This document shows, piece by piece, positions 19,213 to 30,748 of a stretch of 64,000 bases of DNA; position 1 is the stretch's first letter; each line of letters starts with the position of its first letter. Below the pieces are notes generated by a model. That model did no database searches. It had not been told where the DNA came from and saw nothing but the letters and a program-made list of their open reading frames with translations. The position numbers and the translations under genes are program-made. Source of the DNA: Anaerolineales bacterium (GTDB lineage: Bacteria; Chloroflexota; Anaerolineae; 4572-78; J111); contig JABTUW010000008.1 in NCBI GenBank assembly GCA_015075185.1, forward strand, positions 247,100 to 311,099, in the 5' to 3' direction.

Positions 19213-19277
19213 CTTTAAGTGATTTTAGCCAGGCCGATTTCATCGGTCACGTTTTCTATTACCTCTTATCATACCTG

Positions 19278-19313
19278 ACCGCGTCGCCTGGTCAAAAGGC
19301 ACGCGGTGTTTTT
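19278..19313 (+). terminator. intrinsic terminator or attenuator hairpin 2
   Basis: Stem ACCGCGT(c)GCCT / AGGCACGCGGT (11 bp, one bulged base, seven-base loop), followed by GTTTTT at 19308-19313. It lies only 28 bases before the ATG at 19341, downstream of the promoter, so it would stop transcripts of the Trypco1 operon unless relieved. Confidence 0.6.
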
Positions 19314-19340
19314 CCCATACAAATCACAGGAGACAAGATT

Positions 19341-19652
19341 ATGGCAACTTTCGTCGAGTATGAATTGGAAGATGGCACCACAATTTTGGTTGAAACCACA
19401 GCGCCCCAGACCAGTGGTATCACTAAAGCAAGCCGGGATAAAGTGGGCAACGTGATTGCTCAAGCCGGCCAAGGGTGAGGATGCCTTTGCTGGCGTCAAA
19501 ATCAGCCGTGATCGTCCGCCATCAACTCGAGGATATGCGGGCCGATGAGGTTGAAGTCACCTTTGGCCTTAAAGCCACCGGCGAAGTTCGGCAACTTTGC
19601 CATCGGTCAGGTTGGGGGAGGCAAATTATACGGTGAAATTGAAATGGAATAA
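19341..19652 (+). pseudogene. Trypco1 (trypsin-co-occurring domain 1) protein, two frameshifts
   Basis: ATG at 19341 with AGGAG at 19329-19333. The first frame gives MATFVEYELEDGTTILVET and stops at 19478. Skipping one base gives AKGEDAFAGVKIS, a second frame gives QLEDMRADEVEVTFGLKATGE, and a third gives GNFAIGQVGGGKLYGEIEME and TAA at 19650-19652. The reconstruction (about 105 residues; L-E-D-G-x-x-I-L-V-E near the start and D-E-V-E-V-x-F-G-L-K near the end) matches my memory of the Trypco1 family, which accompanies trypsin-like conflict proteases. It is the first gene of the operon holding the trypsin-solenoid protein. Recognition is firm; intactness is not. Confidence 0.7.
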
Positions 19653-19777
19653 TGAGAAAAGTGGGGCAGAGAAGCAGAGTCATAATCGTCATCGCCGTGG
19701 TCAGGATCATCGGAGCTGGTGACACAGGGAGATGGGCGCTTGGCTCTTTAAGATCATACGGCAATCTGAAGTGGGAG

Positions 19778-22700
19778 ATGACAACATCGCTCCATCTAAA
19801 TCATCTGCAAAACTTGATTCATAGCTTACACCGCCGCTTGCATCTCCTCAAGAACAGCAAGCAATGCGGGGACTGAATACACCGCCGGAAATATTGCTGG
19901 AAATCGAGCGGGGATATCGAGCCAGGCTGGAGCAGTTGCAAACCGAGTTGGCGGAAGTAAAGTCTGGCTCGGAACCGGCTTCTCAGCCAACTGACCTGAC
20001 GTATCTGCACGAACAACTCGCCTTGTATCAGTCCGCGCAGCTCTGGCGCCTGCGCCGCAGCGTTTCCAACTCAAAATCGATGAGTTAGAAACGACCATTG
20101 CCAATTGGGAAGGACGGGTCGAGCAGCAACGGCAGCGCATTATGAATGGACTGTCTGGAATCCGACAAAAGGCTGCCGAACCGGAACAGGCGAAGAAACG
20201 TTTGTCGGTTGTGGGTCAGCGTCCCTGGACGTGATCGATCATTTCAAAACCGGGTGCGCGAGCGAGAACTATCAACGAGATTGCTGGCCGAACCAACCAC
20301 GCGGCTGGTGAGCCTCATTGGCCACAGTGGGATGGGCAAAACCGCCCTGGCCTGCAAAATCCTGCGAGATCTGGAGCACCACAACTGTCCCATACCGACG
20401 AAGATATCATCAATGGGATGGCCTGGTCTATCTCAGCACCCGCACTGCGGGCATCAGCTTGGAGCGTTTGTTTCTTGACTGCGCCAAAATGCTGGGGGCA
20501 GAGCAGGAAAAGCGACTCCACACGATCTGGACCAATCCAAGCTGAATACGTTCGACAAAATATCCATCTCCTGACGGCCCTGACCGAAGGCCGATATATG
20601 TGATTCTGTTGGATAACGTAGAAGACTTGCTCGATGGCCAGGGGCAACTGGTGGATCAGGATTTGCAGCTATTTTTCGAGCAGAGCCTCAGCCAGGCTCA
20701 TGGAACCCGGCTGCTGTTGACCTCGCCAGGCCCTGACCCTCCGGCGGGAGGTGATGCGTTTCGATCGACAGGTGAAAGCTGCTGGCAGGTTTGCCCTATC
20801 GACGATGGGGTCGCCTTACTTCGAGCTGGACCCAAACGGCGATTACGGCTTGCGAGATGCGCCGAAGGAACAACTGGCTGAAGCGGTCTCACTGGTCCAT
20901 GGAGTGCCCCGCCTGGAGTAATCGCCTGCATCCTGGCTAACGACCCTTTGCCACCCTGGCGGAAGTTCTGGCCAGTTTCTATGAGCAAGCAGATGTCGTC
21001 CAGGCCCTGATTGAGGAAAATTACAAGCGCTTGGATACCGAGGCCCGGCGAGTGATCGAAGCCCTGGCGGTCTTCAAACGGCCCGTGCTCCCCGGCGTGG
21101 ACTACCTGCTGGAACCGTTTGCGCCGGGCCTGGATGTGCCGGGCATCCTGAGGCGCTTGACCCGCACCAACATTGTTATAGGCATGACCGGGCTAATAAG
21201 ATGGTCACGCTGCATCCGATTGACCAAGATTATGCCTATAACCAATTATCTGAGAAGGGCGTAGGTGAGCCTGCCTATACTCGCCAAGCATTGGAACGCC
21301 GTGCGGCTGATTATTATGCCCAGCTCCGTACACCAGAAGAAACCTGGAAGACCATTAACGATTTGGAACCGCAACTGGCCGAGTTCGGTCATCGTGTCCG
21401 AGCCAGGGACTACGACGGTGCCTGCCAGGTAATGAACCCCATTGATACCGATTATTTGTACCGTTGGGGCCACTACGTCCGACTGGCCAAAATGCGGGAA
21501 AGGCTCCTGGAGCGGCTTGCGGACCCCAGTCTATTGGCAGCCAATCTGGGTGGTTTGGGTCGTGCCTGTCACTCCCTGGGGCAAGTCGAGCGGGCAATTG
21601 AATTTCACGAGCACGCTGTGGACATCACACGTGAGATCGGTGACCGAGCAGGGGAGGGGCTATATCTCCGCAACTTAGGCAATGCCTACTACTCCATAGG
21701 AAGACTCGAACAGGCCATCAAAATTTTTGGAGAAGCCCTAATAATTGCCCGTGAGACCGGTGACCGTCGGGCGGAAGGTTATTGCCTCAGTAGTCTTGGA
21801 CTCGCCTATTACTCTTCGGGGCGGGTTAAGCGGGCGAAAGAGCTCTGCGAAGAGGCCGTAGCCATTGCCCGTGAGATCGGAGACCGCTGGTTGGAAGGGA
21901 ATAGCCTTGGAACTCTGGGTACTGCCAACCGTACCCTCGGACAAGTCGAGAGGGCCATCGAGCTCCATGAGGAAGCCTTATCTGTTGCCCGCAATGTTGG
22001 CGCCCGTTGGGTAGAAGGGACTAGCCTCGGAAACTTAGGGCTCGACCATCGGGCCCTGGGACAGACGGAGCGAGCCATCCAATTCTATGAAGAGGCCTTG
22101 GTTGTTGCTCGTGAGATTGGTGATCGAAGGAAGGAGGCTGTCTGGCTAGGCAACAAAGGTCACGGCTACCGCACCCTGGGACAGCTTGAGCAAGCAATCC
22201 AACTTTACAAGGAAGCTCTGGTGATTGCCCGTGAGACTGGCGACCGCCAGAACGAGAGCTACTACCTTGGTTTCCTGGGTATTGCAACTTACGCTTTGGG
22301 GCAGGTCTCGCAGGCGGCGAAATTCTACAAAGAGGCCCTTACCATTGCCCGCGAGGCCGGCTACCGGCGAATTGAGGTTATCTGGCTTGGGAACTTGGGG
22401 GTGACCTATCATACTCTCGGACAGTTCAAACAAGCTATCAAACTTCATGAAAAGCCCCTTACCATTGCCCGTGAGACCGGCTATCGTTTAGGAAAGCTTA
22501 TCAATTACTTAGGTTGGGGCGGAGCACTGTTGGCTATTATGGAACTCCCCGATGCCAGGCGACTCCTCGCGGAAGCTCTAGCCTTGGACGTGCCAGATAC
22601 AAGTTACCAAGCAGCACTGGCAATGGGGATTGTTCTACTGCATCAGCGCCATCCAGATAGTGCGCAGACGTTCAGGAGATGCTGCGACTTCGCTGCCGCT

Positions 22701-22981
22701 CAATGTTGAACAAGACTGCTGGTTTGTATGAACCATCCTATTTTCTAGCAGCAGCGTTGCTGGGACGAGCGGTTTGCAACCCCAACTGGGCTGATAGGGG
22801 TGAACGAGGTAGGCTACTCGCACCGGCGCTAGATGAATATCGGCGGGCGTTGGAAATTTGCTGCCTGCGCCTGTCGTCGAAGATGCCCTCCGTGACCCAT
22901 GAAACTCATCAAGGCGGCAGGTATTGAGGGTTGGAACCTGTATTTGAACTATTGATAGGAGCAGTGGCGAGCAGTGATTGA
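19778..22981 (+). pseudogene. coiled-coil / STAND NTPase / TPR protein, several frameshifts in the N-terminal half
   Basis: Begins near ATG 19778 (LHRRLHLLK, continuing after a shift as RGLNTPPEILLEIERGYRARL), a coiled coil of a type common before conflict-system NTPases. Walker A GHSGMGKT is at 20320-20343 and Walker B MILLDNVEDLLDG at 20600. Further frames carry LDTEARRVIEALAVFKRPV (winged helix). From 21201 the frame is clean. A restored C-terminus (AAGIEGLEPVFELLIGAV) ends at TGA 22979-22981, overlapping the next gene's GTG by eight bases. Total about 1060 residues. It is likely the switch component that cooperates with Trypco1 and the trypsin-solenoid protein. Confidence 0.6.
21201..22709 (+). 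CDS. TPR half of the STAND NTPase protein
   Basis: Open frame of 502 codons starting internally. After a short helical region (LEPQLAEFGHRVRARDYDGA) there are about nine 40-residue tetratricopeptide repeats of the LGQVERAIELHEEALSVAR type, each followed by an E-I-G-D-R motif. The repeats are even and well conserved, which suggests recent duplication. The domain would bind a protein or peptide signal. The frame fails near 22690. Confidence 0.75.
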   Translation: MVTLHPIDQDYAYNQLSEKGVGEPAYTRQALERRAADYYAQLRTPEETWKTINDLEPQLAEFGHRVRARDYDGACQVMNPIDTDYLYRWGHYVRLAKMRERLLERLADPSLLAANLGGLGRACHSLGQVERAIEFHEHAVDITREIGDRAGEGLYLRNLGNAYYSIGRLEQAIKIFGEALIIARETGDRRAEGYCLSSLGLAYYSSGRVKRAKELCEEAVAIAREIGDRWLEGNSLGTLGTANRTLGQVERAIELHEEALSVARNVGARWVEGTSLGNLGLDHRALGQTERAIQFYEEALVVAREIGDRRKEAVWLGNKGHGYRTLGQLEQAIQLYKEALVIARETGDRQNESYYLGFLGIATYALGQVSQAAKFYKEALTIAREAGYRRIEVIWLGNLGVTYHTLGQFKQAIKLHEKPLTIARETGYRLGKLINYLGWGGALLAIMELPDARRLLAEALALDVPDTSYQAALAMGIVLLHQRHPDSAQTFRRCCDFAAAQC

Positions 22982-25900
22982 TCTGACCACCGGCATTGTC
23001 CGTATTTTCAAACCTAATGGTGAAGCGCATCTGGCACTGGCTTCATCCTAACCGAGGCTGGGCTGATTGCCACCTGCGCTCACGTGGTCGAGAATGCTGG
23101 GTCAAGGCCAGGCGATTCGTGCGCCTTGTCTTCCACATAAACGGCGATGAAGCCACCGCTACCGTCGAGCCAGGCGGTTGGCGTGACTCTGGCGCCGAAG
23201 ATGTCGCCATTTTGCAGCTCGCATTGCCAGAGGGTGCTACACCGGTGCCTCTGGGGCAATCGTTTGGCAGTGCCAACCACCCTTTTGAAACTTTTGGTTT
23301 TCCTGATGCTAATCCAGTCGGTGGGCTGTTAGGCAGTGGTCAGATTTTGGGCCGAACCGCCCTCAATGGGGTGCCGGTGTTACAACTCCGCATCCAGGAA
23401 GTGACCGGTGGATTCAGCGGTGCGCCGGTTTGGGATGCCGCCGCGCGCATGGTGGTAGGAATGGTCACAGCCACCGCCGACCTGGATGGTCGTTGGCGGC
23501 TGGCTGAAACCGCCTTTGCCACTCCTACAGAGACCCTCGTAGATGTCTGGCCCTCACTCCCTATTTCTGCTTCCTTTCTGGTCGGTCATCCCCTCCCATC
23601 CCCTCACTTTGGCCCATCGCTGTCATCCCCTTCAATCATTCCCCAAGAACAAATATCTTACGTGGTTCCAGCATTACTGTGCAGCCAATTTGAGCACTTG
23701 GCTGCACAGTTATCCGCCGAAACTGAACGCCATCTTGAAATCATGCGAACCGCCCTGCGAGAGGGAAGACACGAGGAGGCCATCAATTGGTTGGTGGAGA
23801 TTGAGGCCGATCAGTCTCGTTGGTCGGTTTTGTCTCCAGAAGTGAAGGCAAAAGTGCTTTGCTTTGAAGCAAGCATCGTGCTGGATACCTCAGGCGATAC
23901 CAATCGGGCCAGGCAGTTAGCAGACCAAGCTCATAATTTTGCATCCACAAGTAATGAAATCAGAGTCCGGGCCTTCATCACTTATTTCGAAGGCGATCTA
24001 GTAGCAGCAATCGGGTCGCTTGAAGGGCAAGATGATGTTGATAGCCTCAACCTCAGAGCGGCGTTGCTTCTTGAAATGAACCGCATTAATGAGTGCTGGG
24101 CAATTTTAGAACAGGCACGCACCGGTAATCAGCCAAACGCTGAGACGCTTCGTATCCGTGCTTTGTTTCATCTGGCAACCAAAGATATTAACCAGGCTCA
24201 GCTTGAAATCCAAAAAGCTTTAGAGTTCGGGGCGCGTTGGCGGAGTATTCGGTTTGCTGCCGCGGTCATCAATTACTATAGCTCGCTGTCGCCACTTGCT
24301 TTACCAGCTCGACTTGTACCTTGGCCGGAGCCTGTAGATTGGATGCTGGTCAAACGTGACGACGAAAGTTTATCCGTCTGCGAGAGCCTGGTAGGTTTTC
24401 AAGAACTTGCTCAAACAACGCAAATTGCCAGAGAGGAAAAGCATAGGTTTGGGGCCTGGCGATTGGCTTGCCTGGCCACTGATCCCGACTGTTACGAGGA
24501 AGCCAATCAATATGCTCAGGTCCTTCTTCAGGATGCCCCAACAAACTTCAGGGTGATCGCCTGGATTGTAGCCCGCAATCTTCAGGTCAATTTGGAACCA
24601 AGCCGCATGACTCTTGAGCAGCTTGTCACAGATGGGGCAGCACACGTCTTCCATATCGTTGCGTTGGCAAGTTGCTATCTAGTCCCCCAAAACGTCCCAG
24701 AAGCTGTCAAGCTATTGGATGATACGAAAACCATCTTTCAAGAACATCAAGTAGAAGCATTGTGGACATTCTGGTATGTTCAAGCACTGGTTATCCAGGG
24801 GGAGACTGGGGCTGCGTTAGAGGTCATTAATAATTCGGAGTTAAAAACAGAACTACAACACATTCAGACTATGGCTCTGGCAGCAAAGGCCAGGGAGAGC
24901 GGCAACTGGCAAGGGTTGGTCCAGCATCTTGAAGACATTTATGAAGTAACCGGTGATGCCAATTTCCTGTTAGAACTTTGCGAGATTATGGCCCAGCAGC
25001 ACAATTGGGACTACATTGCCGACCGGGCTGAGATCTTAATCAAAGCAGTGAGCACAAGTGAAACAGTAAGGCTTATTGTCATTGCCGCTCACAACGCCAG
25101 ACGGTTCAAATTTTGCCTTGAACTAATAGATCGCCATCAGCATCTTTTCACACAGGGGAAACTTCCTAATCAACTCAGGCAAATACGGATTGCCTGTCAG
25201 CAGGCTCTAGGTCTCTTGCCAGAAGCTATTGTCGAGGCTGAAACGCTTGCTCGCGAGGAGCCGACAGTCGAAAATTTACTGGCCCTGGCCAACCTCTACT
25301 TGAACAAAGGAGACCTGAAGGGGCTAACCATCGTTGCTCGCAAACTCAACAATCGTACCGATCTCATGCCAGAGCCACTTCTTGGGCTTGCCCGACTGAT
25401 TCAGGGGGAAGATCAAGGGCTAGCGATCTCATTTTGGCGGAAGGCCATATCTCAAGAACTCCCAGATGAGTTGGTGGGCGAGGCCCTTGCGCTGGGCTTT
25501 CAACTTGGATTGGATGATGGAGTAGCGCCGCTCATGGAAAAGGTGGTAGAACTTGGGCATCAAGGGAAAGGTGGCATCCAAGTAAAGAGCGTTGAGGATT
25601 TCATTGAGTTTTTTGAGCAGCGTCAGGAACACACCACCAAGCTTGATGAGATCTATCGAGATGGTACAGGACCAATCCATTTGATTGCCGAGCAGTTGGG
25701 CGAACCACTCGTTAATTTCTACCATCGTTTCCTGATAGAGAATGCAACCATCAAGGATCCGAGGAGGCAATTCGTATTGCTGGCAAGACACGGTGGTCGT
25801 GCTCTACTATCAGGTTTCCCGGACAGTAGACCGCCATGGCGTCTCAACCTTGATATTACAGCCATTCTATTAGCTGCGCATTTGGATATTCTGACAGAGA

Positions 25901-26985
25901 TTGAGGAAACCTTCAGACCGCTCCATATTCCTGCCGCGCTGATACCCGCCCTGTTGCGAATGCGTGAGCGGGTTTCCTTGTCTCAACCCTCACGCCTGGA
26001 AATTTATCGCCAGATTATTGACTTGCAACAAAGGAACATGCTGGCGGTGGTCCAATGCGAGGTATCTCCGGATTATGCTAATCCTGAATTAGTCACGGAA
26101 CTCGGTGAAGAATGGGTCGCTCTCTTTGAAGAAGTACGAACAAATAGTGGATATCTTGTCGATTATTTACCCCTACATAAGCGGGTTTCCGGTGATCCGC
26201 CTACTGTCCTGCCGGAAGATGCGGCTCAATATCTGGTAAACTGCCGCGGTGTCGTGGAGGCCCTCCGAGAGCAAGGCCCACTATCTGAAGAAGCTTATGG
26301 TGATGTAATTCAAGCACTAGGCACTGAAGGAGTGGTAATCAGTGACACCGTTCCGACGCCAGGTAAGTTACTATACTGTTATGGAAATATTCCAGAAGTA
26401 TTGGCTGAAGCTAACTTGCTGCAACTCGTTTGTGAACGCTTCCAGGTTCGCGTTAGCCAACGTGAGTTTGAGCGTGTACAAAAAGAGTTAAAGGGATATG
26501 AGCAGAGACGAGCCACAGCAGAATGGTTAGACAGGCTTATTGACCGGCTCAATCGAGGCGTAGACGATGGTACATACGCAATTATTCCAACGCCGCCTCA
26601 CGAAGAAGGGGAGATGGAGGAACGTGCTGCTGAAAATCCGGATGTGGAGTGTCTCCGAACGGTTCTCAAGTTTGAAGCAACAGAAGGAGACGTCATTTGG
26701 GCTGATGACCGCTGGATTAACAGTTATCTTCACCGGAATGGAGTGCCCATTATTGGGATCAACGAAATCTTAAAATCCCTTGTTGGCGCGGGCACGTTAA
26801 TGGCTGGTGAGTATTACCAAAAGCTCATCAAATTGCGGACGGCAAATGTACGCTTTATTCCAGTGCAGACCGACGAAGTCATTTATCATCTCCGGCAGGC
26901 CAGGGTCGAGAATCGGAGATTGGTGGAGACGCAAGAACTTGAAATTCTCCGGCGGTCTATACAGCTTGTCCGTAATCATAGGTGA
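22974..26985 (+). CDS. trypsin-like protease / alpha-solenoid / probable PIN-like nuclease protein
   Basis: The start is the GTG at 22974 (VIDLTTGIVRIFKPNG); two shifts at about 23030 and 23115 interrupt the first 50 residues, where TGFILTEAGLIATCAHVV carries the catalytic His. From 22996 the frame is open for 1329 codons. Asp is in EDVAILQL and Ser in GGFSGAPVWD. Residues 230-930 are a TPR-like solenoid. The end has two distant acidic motifs, LDITAILLAAH (about 25850) and WADDRWIN (26698-26721), which I take as the halves of a PIN-like nuclease fold around an insertion. The gene overlaps both neighbours. It could couple proteolysis and RNA cleavage; the nuclease assignment is tentative. Confidence 0.65.
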
Positions 26986-29455
26986 TATTCTCCAGACGAC
27001 CGATGGAGGGCCGTCCCAATGAATTTTCATGGCGAGCTTGCGTTTCTACTTGGTTTGGGGAGCTCACCCATGTATTCGTCGAATTGTGGGTAACCGGAGA
27101 GGATGATGAAATCATCCATCAGGCACGTGCTGACTGGTTACTGGCTAACTTATACATAGATCACCTTGGTCTATCGAAGCTCGCTGGACTACCAAGAGTA
27201 CAACAAGACGATCGGTATATGGTTGCTATCAGCCTCACCGGCTTGATCGCCCACGCCATCAGTTTCGAGCCGGCACGTGTGGCAGCTCGGCGTTACTATC
27301 TCGACTGGCTATTGCATCGTATTTTGAGGAAACGCTTTGAGGCCGACCCGGAGCTTGTATTCCTGGTTGCAGACCTGCTAAAGAAAACCCTGCTCGACAC
27401 CATTCAGAGGGAGTCCATCCAAAATCTGCCCGAACCTGTAATGATCTTACTGCTCCGAAAGTTTTACGATGATCTGCCTACGGCAATTCACGACGAACTG
27501 GGGCGTGATACCGACTTTATGGCCAGGATAGGGCTAATAAACTTGACGGCAATCACTATAGATGAATTTAACTTCGATGGTGATGATTTTATACGAGTAG
27601 CTAATGAAGCCGTCAATGGGCGCAGGGCCACCATTACGCCACTCGGATCAAACACAGAAATTATTTTTCAACCGGTTGAGAATCATCCCGGGAAATTCAT
27701 CTTTTCTTATGATCATCCAGAGACTGGCGCAACGAAAGTCGTAGCGGGTGATAATTTAGTTATTTTGTTGGGATCCCCCTCGGAGCGGGAAATGGCCCTT
27801 CGTCGAAATCGCCAATGGTTTGATTGTTCCCGGCAAAAACTTGATGAAATTGTCGCCGAGATTGCTTCAATGGAGGACCCTCGGCGCCGGATTGACGCAG
27901 TAGAAGATTGGCGGAATGCCAGTGTCGCAGTATATTACTCAAATCTGGACGGGATACTACGCAATCAACGAGATTTCCAGTTTGATGATTTGATCCCTCC
28001 AAGTGCCGAAGGTTTATTGAGACATTTCAGGCTGTCGCCTGATGTTGAGTCAGGTGAGATTTTTCAAGAAGCCCTGGCTACCGCCGCACAAACCTTAATT
28101 GACGAAGAGAACCTCATAATGGCGATAGACCGCCTAACTGGTTTGCCGGCCCCCCTGCCGGCGCCACTGGTTGAGGCCTTTATCGCACTTTCCCCAACAG
28201 AGCAACGACAAATAATTAAAGACCTCATTAAGATTGCCGGTTCACCGCTCTCCAGGATGCATCTTGTATATCTCTTACTTCACTCTGGAAATCAAGTGCC
28301 CGCCTTTCAGCGGCTGGCCTGGCGGATTGTGGGAAGTCTATTTAGCCCCGAAGGAGCAGAAGCAGTAGAGGCCTTTTTCGCAATGTTGAAATGGACAAAT
28401 GGCGAAATTGGTGGCTGGCCTGATACTCGTCATTGGCCGGCCCACGTCCGACTGGCTATAGTTTGGGCGCATGCTCATCGCCTCTTTTCAATTTTTATAT
28501 CCGCCGGCGCCCCCCCATCCTGGCTTCAGAATACGTTTAGCCAAGCCAGTCAACGTATTCATTTTGAAGCCTTTGAGTGGGATACTGATTACTGGTTCGA
28601 TATAACACATCCAAGGAATGTCGATCGAGACGCTTTTTTGCTAGCCGGTCTATCCTATGCCCTTGGCGAAGAAACCAATGCTTTTATCGAAAAAGGATTG
28701 CGGGACTTGGTTGTCAGTCACGCCTTTATGAACGTAGAGGGCGTACGGATACCAAATCTCAAACTATTAAGAGCTTCTTCTCAAGCACCTAACTCACTCA
28801 ACTCATTTTTAAGTGGCGATCTGGGGGAAAAACTATCCCCATTACTTGGCGCTGAGGATGCAGCGATATTTACCCAAACCTCGCTTCAAAGCTTGATGGA
28901 GCAGACTATTGGTAATATTGCTGAAGAGAGCAACGTAGGGTTACATTGGGCTTGGCTCCTTGCTCTGTTCGGTGATACACTACCCCCCAACGAGTTGATA
29001 GACCGGCTTAGATCAACGTTACACCAGATCGACTTTGAGGCTCTGCTCCAAAAAGATGTAGAACTCGGCTTGTTGGCAATACAGGTGGCTTCACTACAAG
29101 TGAAGCATCTGGACGATGAAACCTTACGGCTCCAATTGAAAAAAGGACTGGTGCAAATCGCCAAAATACTGGCTAATCTCGGAATGGCTCAAGGGGGTAG
29201 CATAAATGAAAATGATTTAGCCAGGCAAGACCAGATACCTCTCCGATTGCTTGAAACGGCCTTGCATATCTCCAAAGCGGTCCAGTCACCAGGGGTGTAA
29301 CAACCGAATTTCTGGATATTGTAACTCAACTGATGGGGACCTGGAGCGCGTTGATACCCATATTCAAGCCAGTCATCCAGCGGCTATGTGAGGAACTACC
29401 GATCTCCCAAGCTCATCAATTCTGGCCGCTACTTATTCGTTTGCGAGTTGAGTGA
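26982..29455 (+). CDS. large helical partner protein (possibly the C-terminal half of the trypsin-PIN gene)
   Basis: The frame opens at GTG 26982, overlapping the previous TGA (GTGA); an ATG at 27003 (MEGRPNEFSW) is an alternative. 772 residues run to 29300; a one-base slip then adds about 50 residues (TTEFLDIVTQLMGTWSALIP) to TGA 29453-29455. The N-terminus (HQARADWLLANLYID) looks like the direct continuation of the preceding PIN-like region, so both may be one protein of about 2150 residues. Residues 190-260 are beta-rich (RRATITPLGSNTEIIFQPV), the rest helical. No catalytic motif is recognised. Confidence 0.55.
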
Positions 29456-29533
29456 TTTTACCGTATGCCTCTAAATAGGTGTTATCAAATTTGTCTCACA
29501 GGCCGTTGTGTCTAAACACAAAGGATATTGAGG

Positions 29534-30748
29534 ATGGCCTTCAAACTCGAAACAGCTATTGTTCGCATTGTTGCTCCCAACGGCGGTACTGTCGGCACTG
29601 GCTTCGTCCTGACCGATGACGGCCTTATCGCCACCTGCGCCCACGTCATTGCAGACGTTGGGATCGGGCCGGGAGAAACGGTTAATTTTGTCTTTCCTTG
29701 TACGGGCGAAGAAGGACAAGCTGTTGTTGAAGTTGACTGGTGGCGTGAGCCAGAAGCTGAAGATGTCGCTATTCTCAGGCTCATCGGCGAGTTACCTGAA
29801 CCGGTGAAGCCCCTGCCCCTGGGCGCTTCTGCCGGTGCAGCCAACCATTCTTTTGAAACAATAGGCTTTCCACCTACGAACTCGACTGGTGGGATTTTGG
29901 GCGGCGGCGTAATTTTGGGTCAAACCAGGATAAGTGAGGTGCTCGTGTTGCAACTCCGCAGCCAGGAAGTTACCAGCGGTTTCAGCGGTGCACCGGTTTG
30001 GGATTGCACCACCCGGCGTGTGGTGGGCATGGTCACCGCTACCGCCGACCCGGATGGTCGCTGGCGGCTGGCTGAAACGGCCTTCATCACTCCTACTGAG
30101 ACCCTGCGCTTGGTTTGTACTGATTTACAACTCACCGACATCTGTCCCTATCGGAGTCTAGAGCCTTTTACCGAGACTGATGCTGACTTCTTCTTTGGTC
30201 GGAGCCGACTGGTTGAGAAATTATTGGTCCGTTTAAAAAGTTCGCCTCGTTTCCTGGCTGTTTTGGGGCCGTCTGGGAGTGGCAAGTCATCTCTAGTGCG
30301 TGCCGGAATAATTCCTGCTATACGGCAAGGGCATGTTCCCGGCAGTGATCGTTGGAAAGATATTATTATAACGCCGAGCGACAACCCTTTCCGGCAACTA
30401 GAGACCAAAGGTTTAGTCATTACAGGCCAAGATCTCACCAGGGGTGTACACCAGTGGCAAATTAAACATTCTGAGTATGAGCGGTTGATGTTGGTCATCG
30501 ACCAATTTGAAGAGCTATTCACCCTCTGCCCAGATTCAATCTTGCGTGCCTTTGTCAACCAACTGACCGCTTTGCTTGATGGAGTCTGGCCAGTCACCGT
30601 CATTCTGACCCTGCGCAGCGACTTTTATGGTTATTTGACCGAGAAAGCGACATCTCTGCTTCCCTGGCTTGAGCAGGGTATCGTCAACATTCCACTAACC
30701 TTGTCTCGGTCAGAGTTGGTCGAGATAGTGCAAGCCCGGCTGAACTAA
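29534..30748 (+). CDS. T1: trypsin-like protease plus nSTAND1 NTPase (N-terminal half)
   Basis: ATG at 29534 (MAFKLETAIVRIV) is preferred over the TTG two codons upstream. Protease residues 1-195: His in ATCAHVI, Asp in EDVAILRL, Ser in SGFSGAPVWD, so the triad is complete. A hinge CPYRSLEPF and FFFGR precede the nSTAND1 domain: Walker A GPSGSGKSS, Walker B LMLVIDQFEELF, sensor motif TLRSDFYGYL. The frame is lost at about 30740, inside the winged-helix region. It is the first of five paralogues in tandem. The protease is probably held inactive until the NTPase oligomerises; this is by analogy with other STAND proteins. Confidence 0.8.
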   Translation: MAFKLETAIVRIVAPNGGTVGTGFVLTDDGLIATCAHVIADVGIGPGETVNFVFPCTGEEGQAVVEVDWWREPEAEDVAILRLIGELPEPVKPLPLGASAGAANHSFETIGFPPTNSTGGILGGGVILGQTRISEVLVLQLRSQEVTSGFSGAPVWDCTTRRVVGMVTATADPDGRWRLAETAFITPTETLRLVCTDLQLTDICPYRSLEPFTETDADFFFGRSRLVEKLLVRLKSSPRFLAVLGPSGSGKSSLVRAGIIPAIRQGHVPGSDRWKDIIITPSDNPFRQLETKGLVITGQDLTRGVHQWQIKHSEYERLMLVIDQFEELFTLCPDSILRAFVNQLTALLDGVWPVTVILTLRSDFYGYLTEKATSLLPWLEQGIVNIPLTLSRSELVEIVQARLN

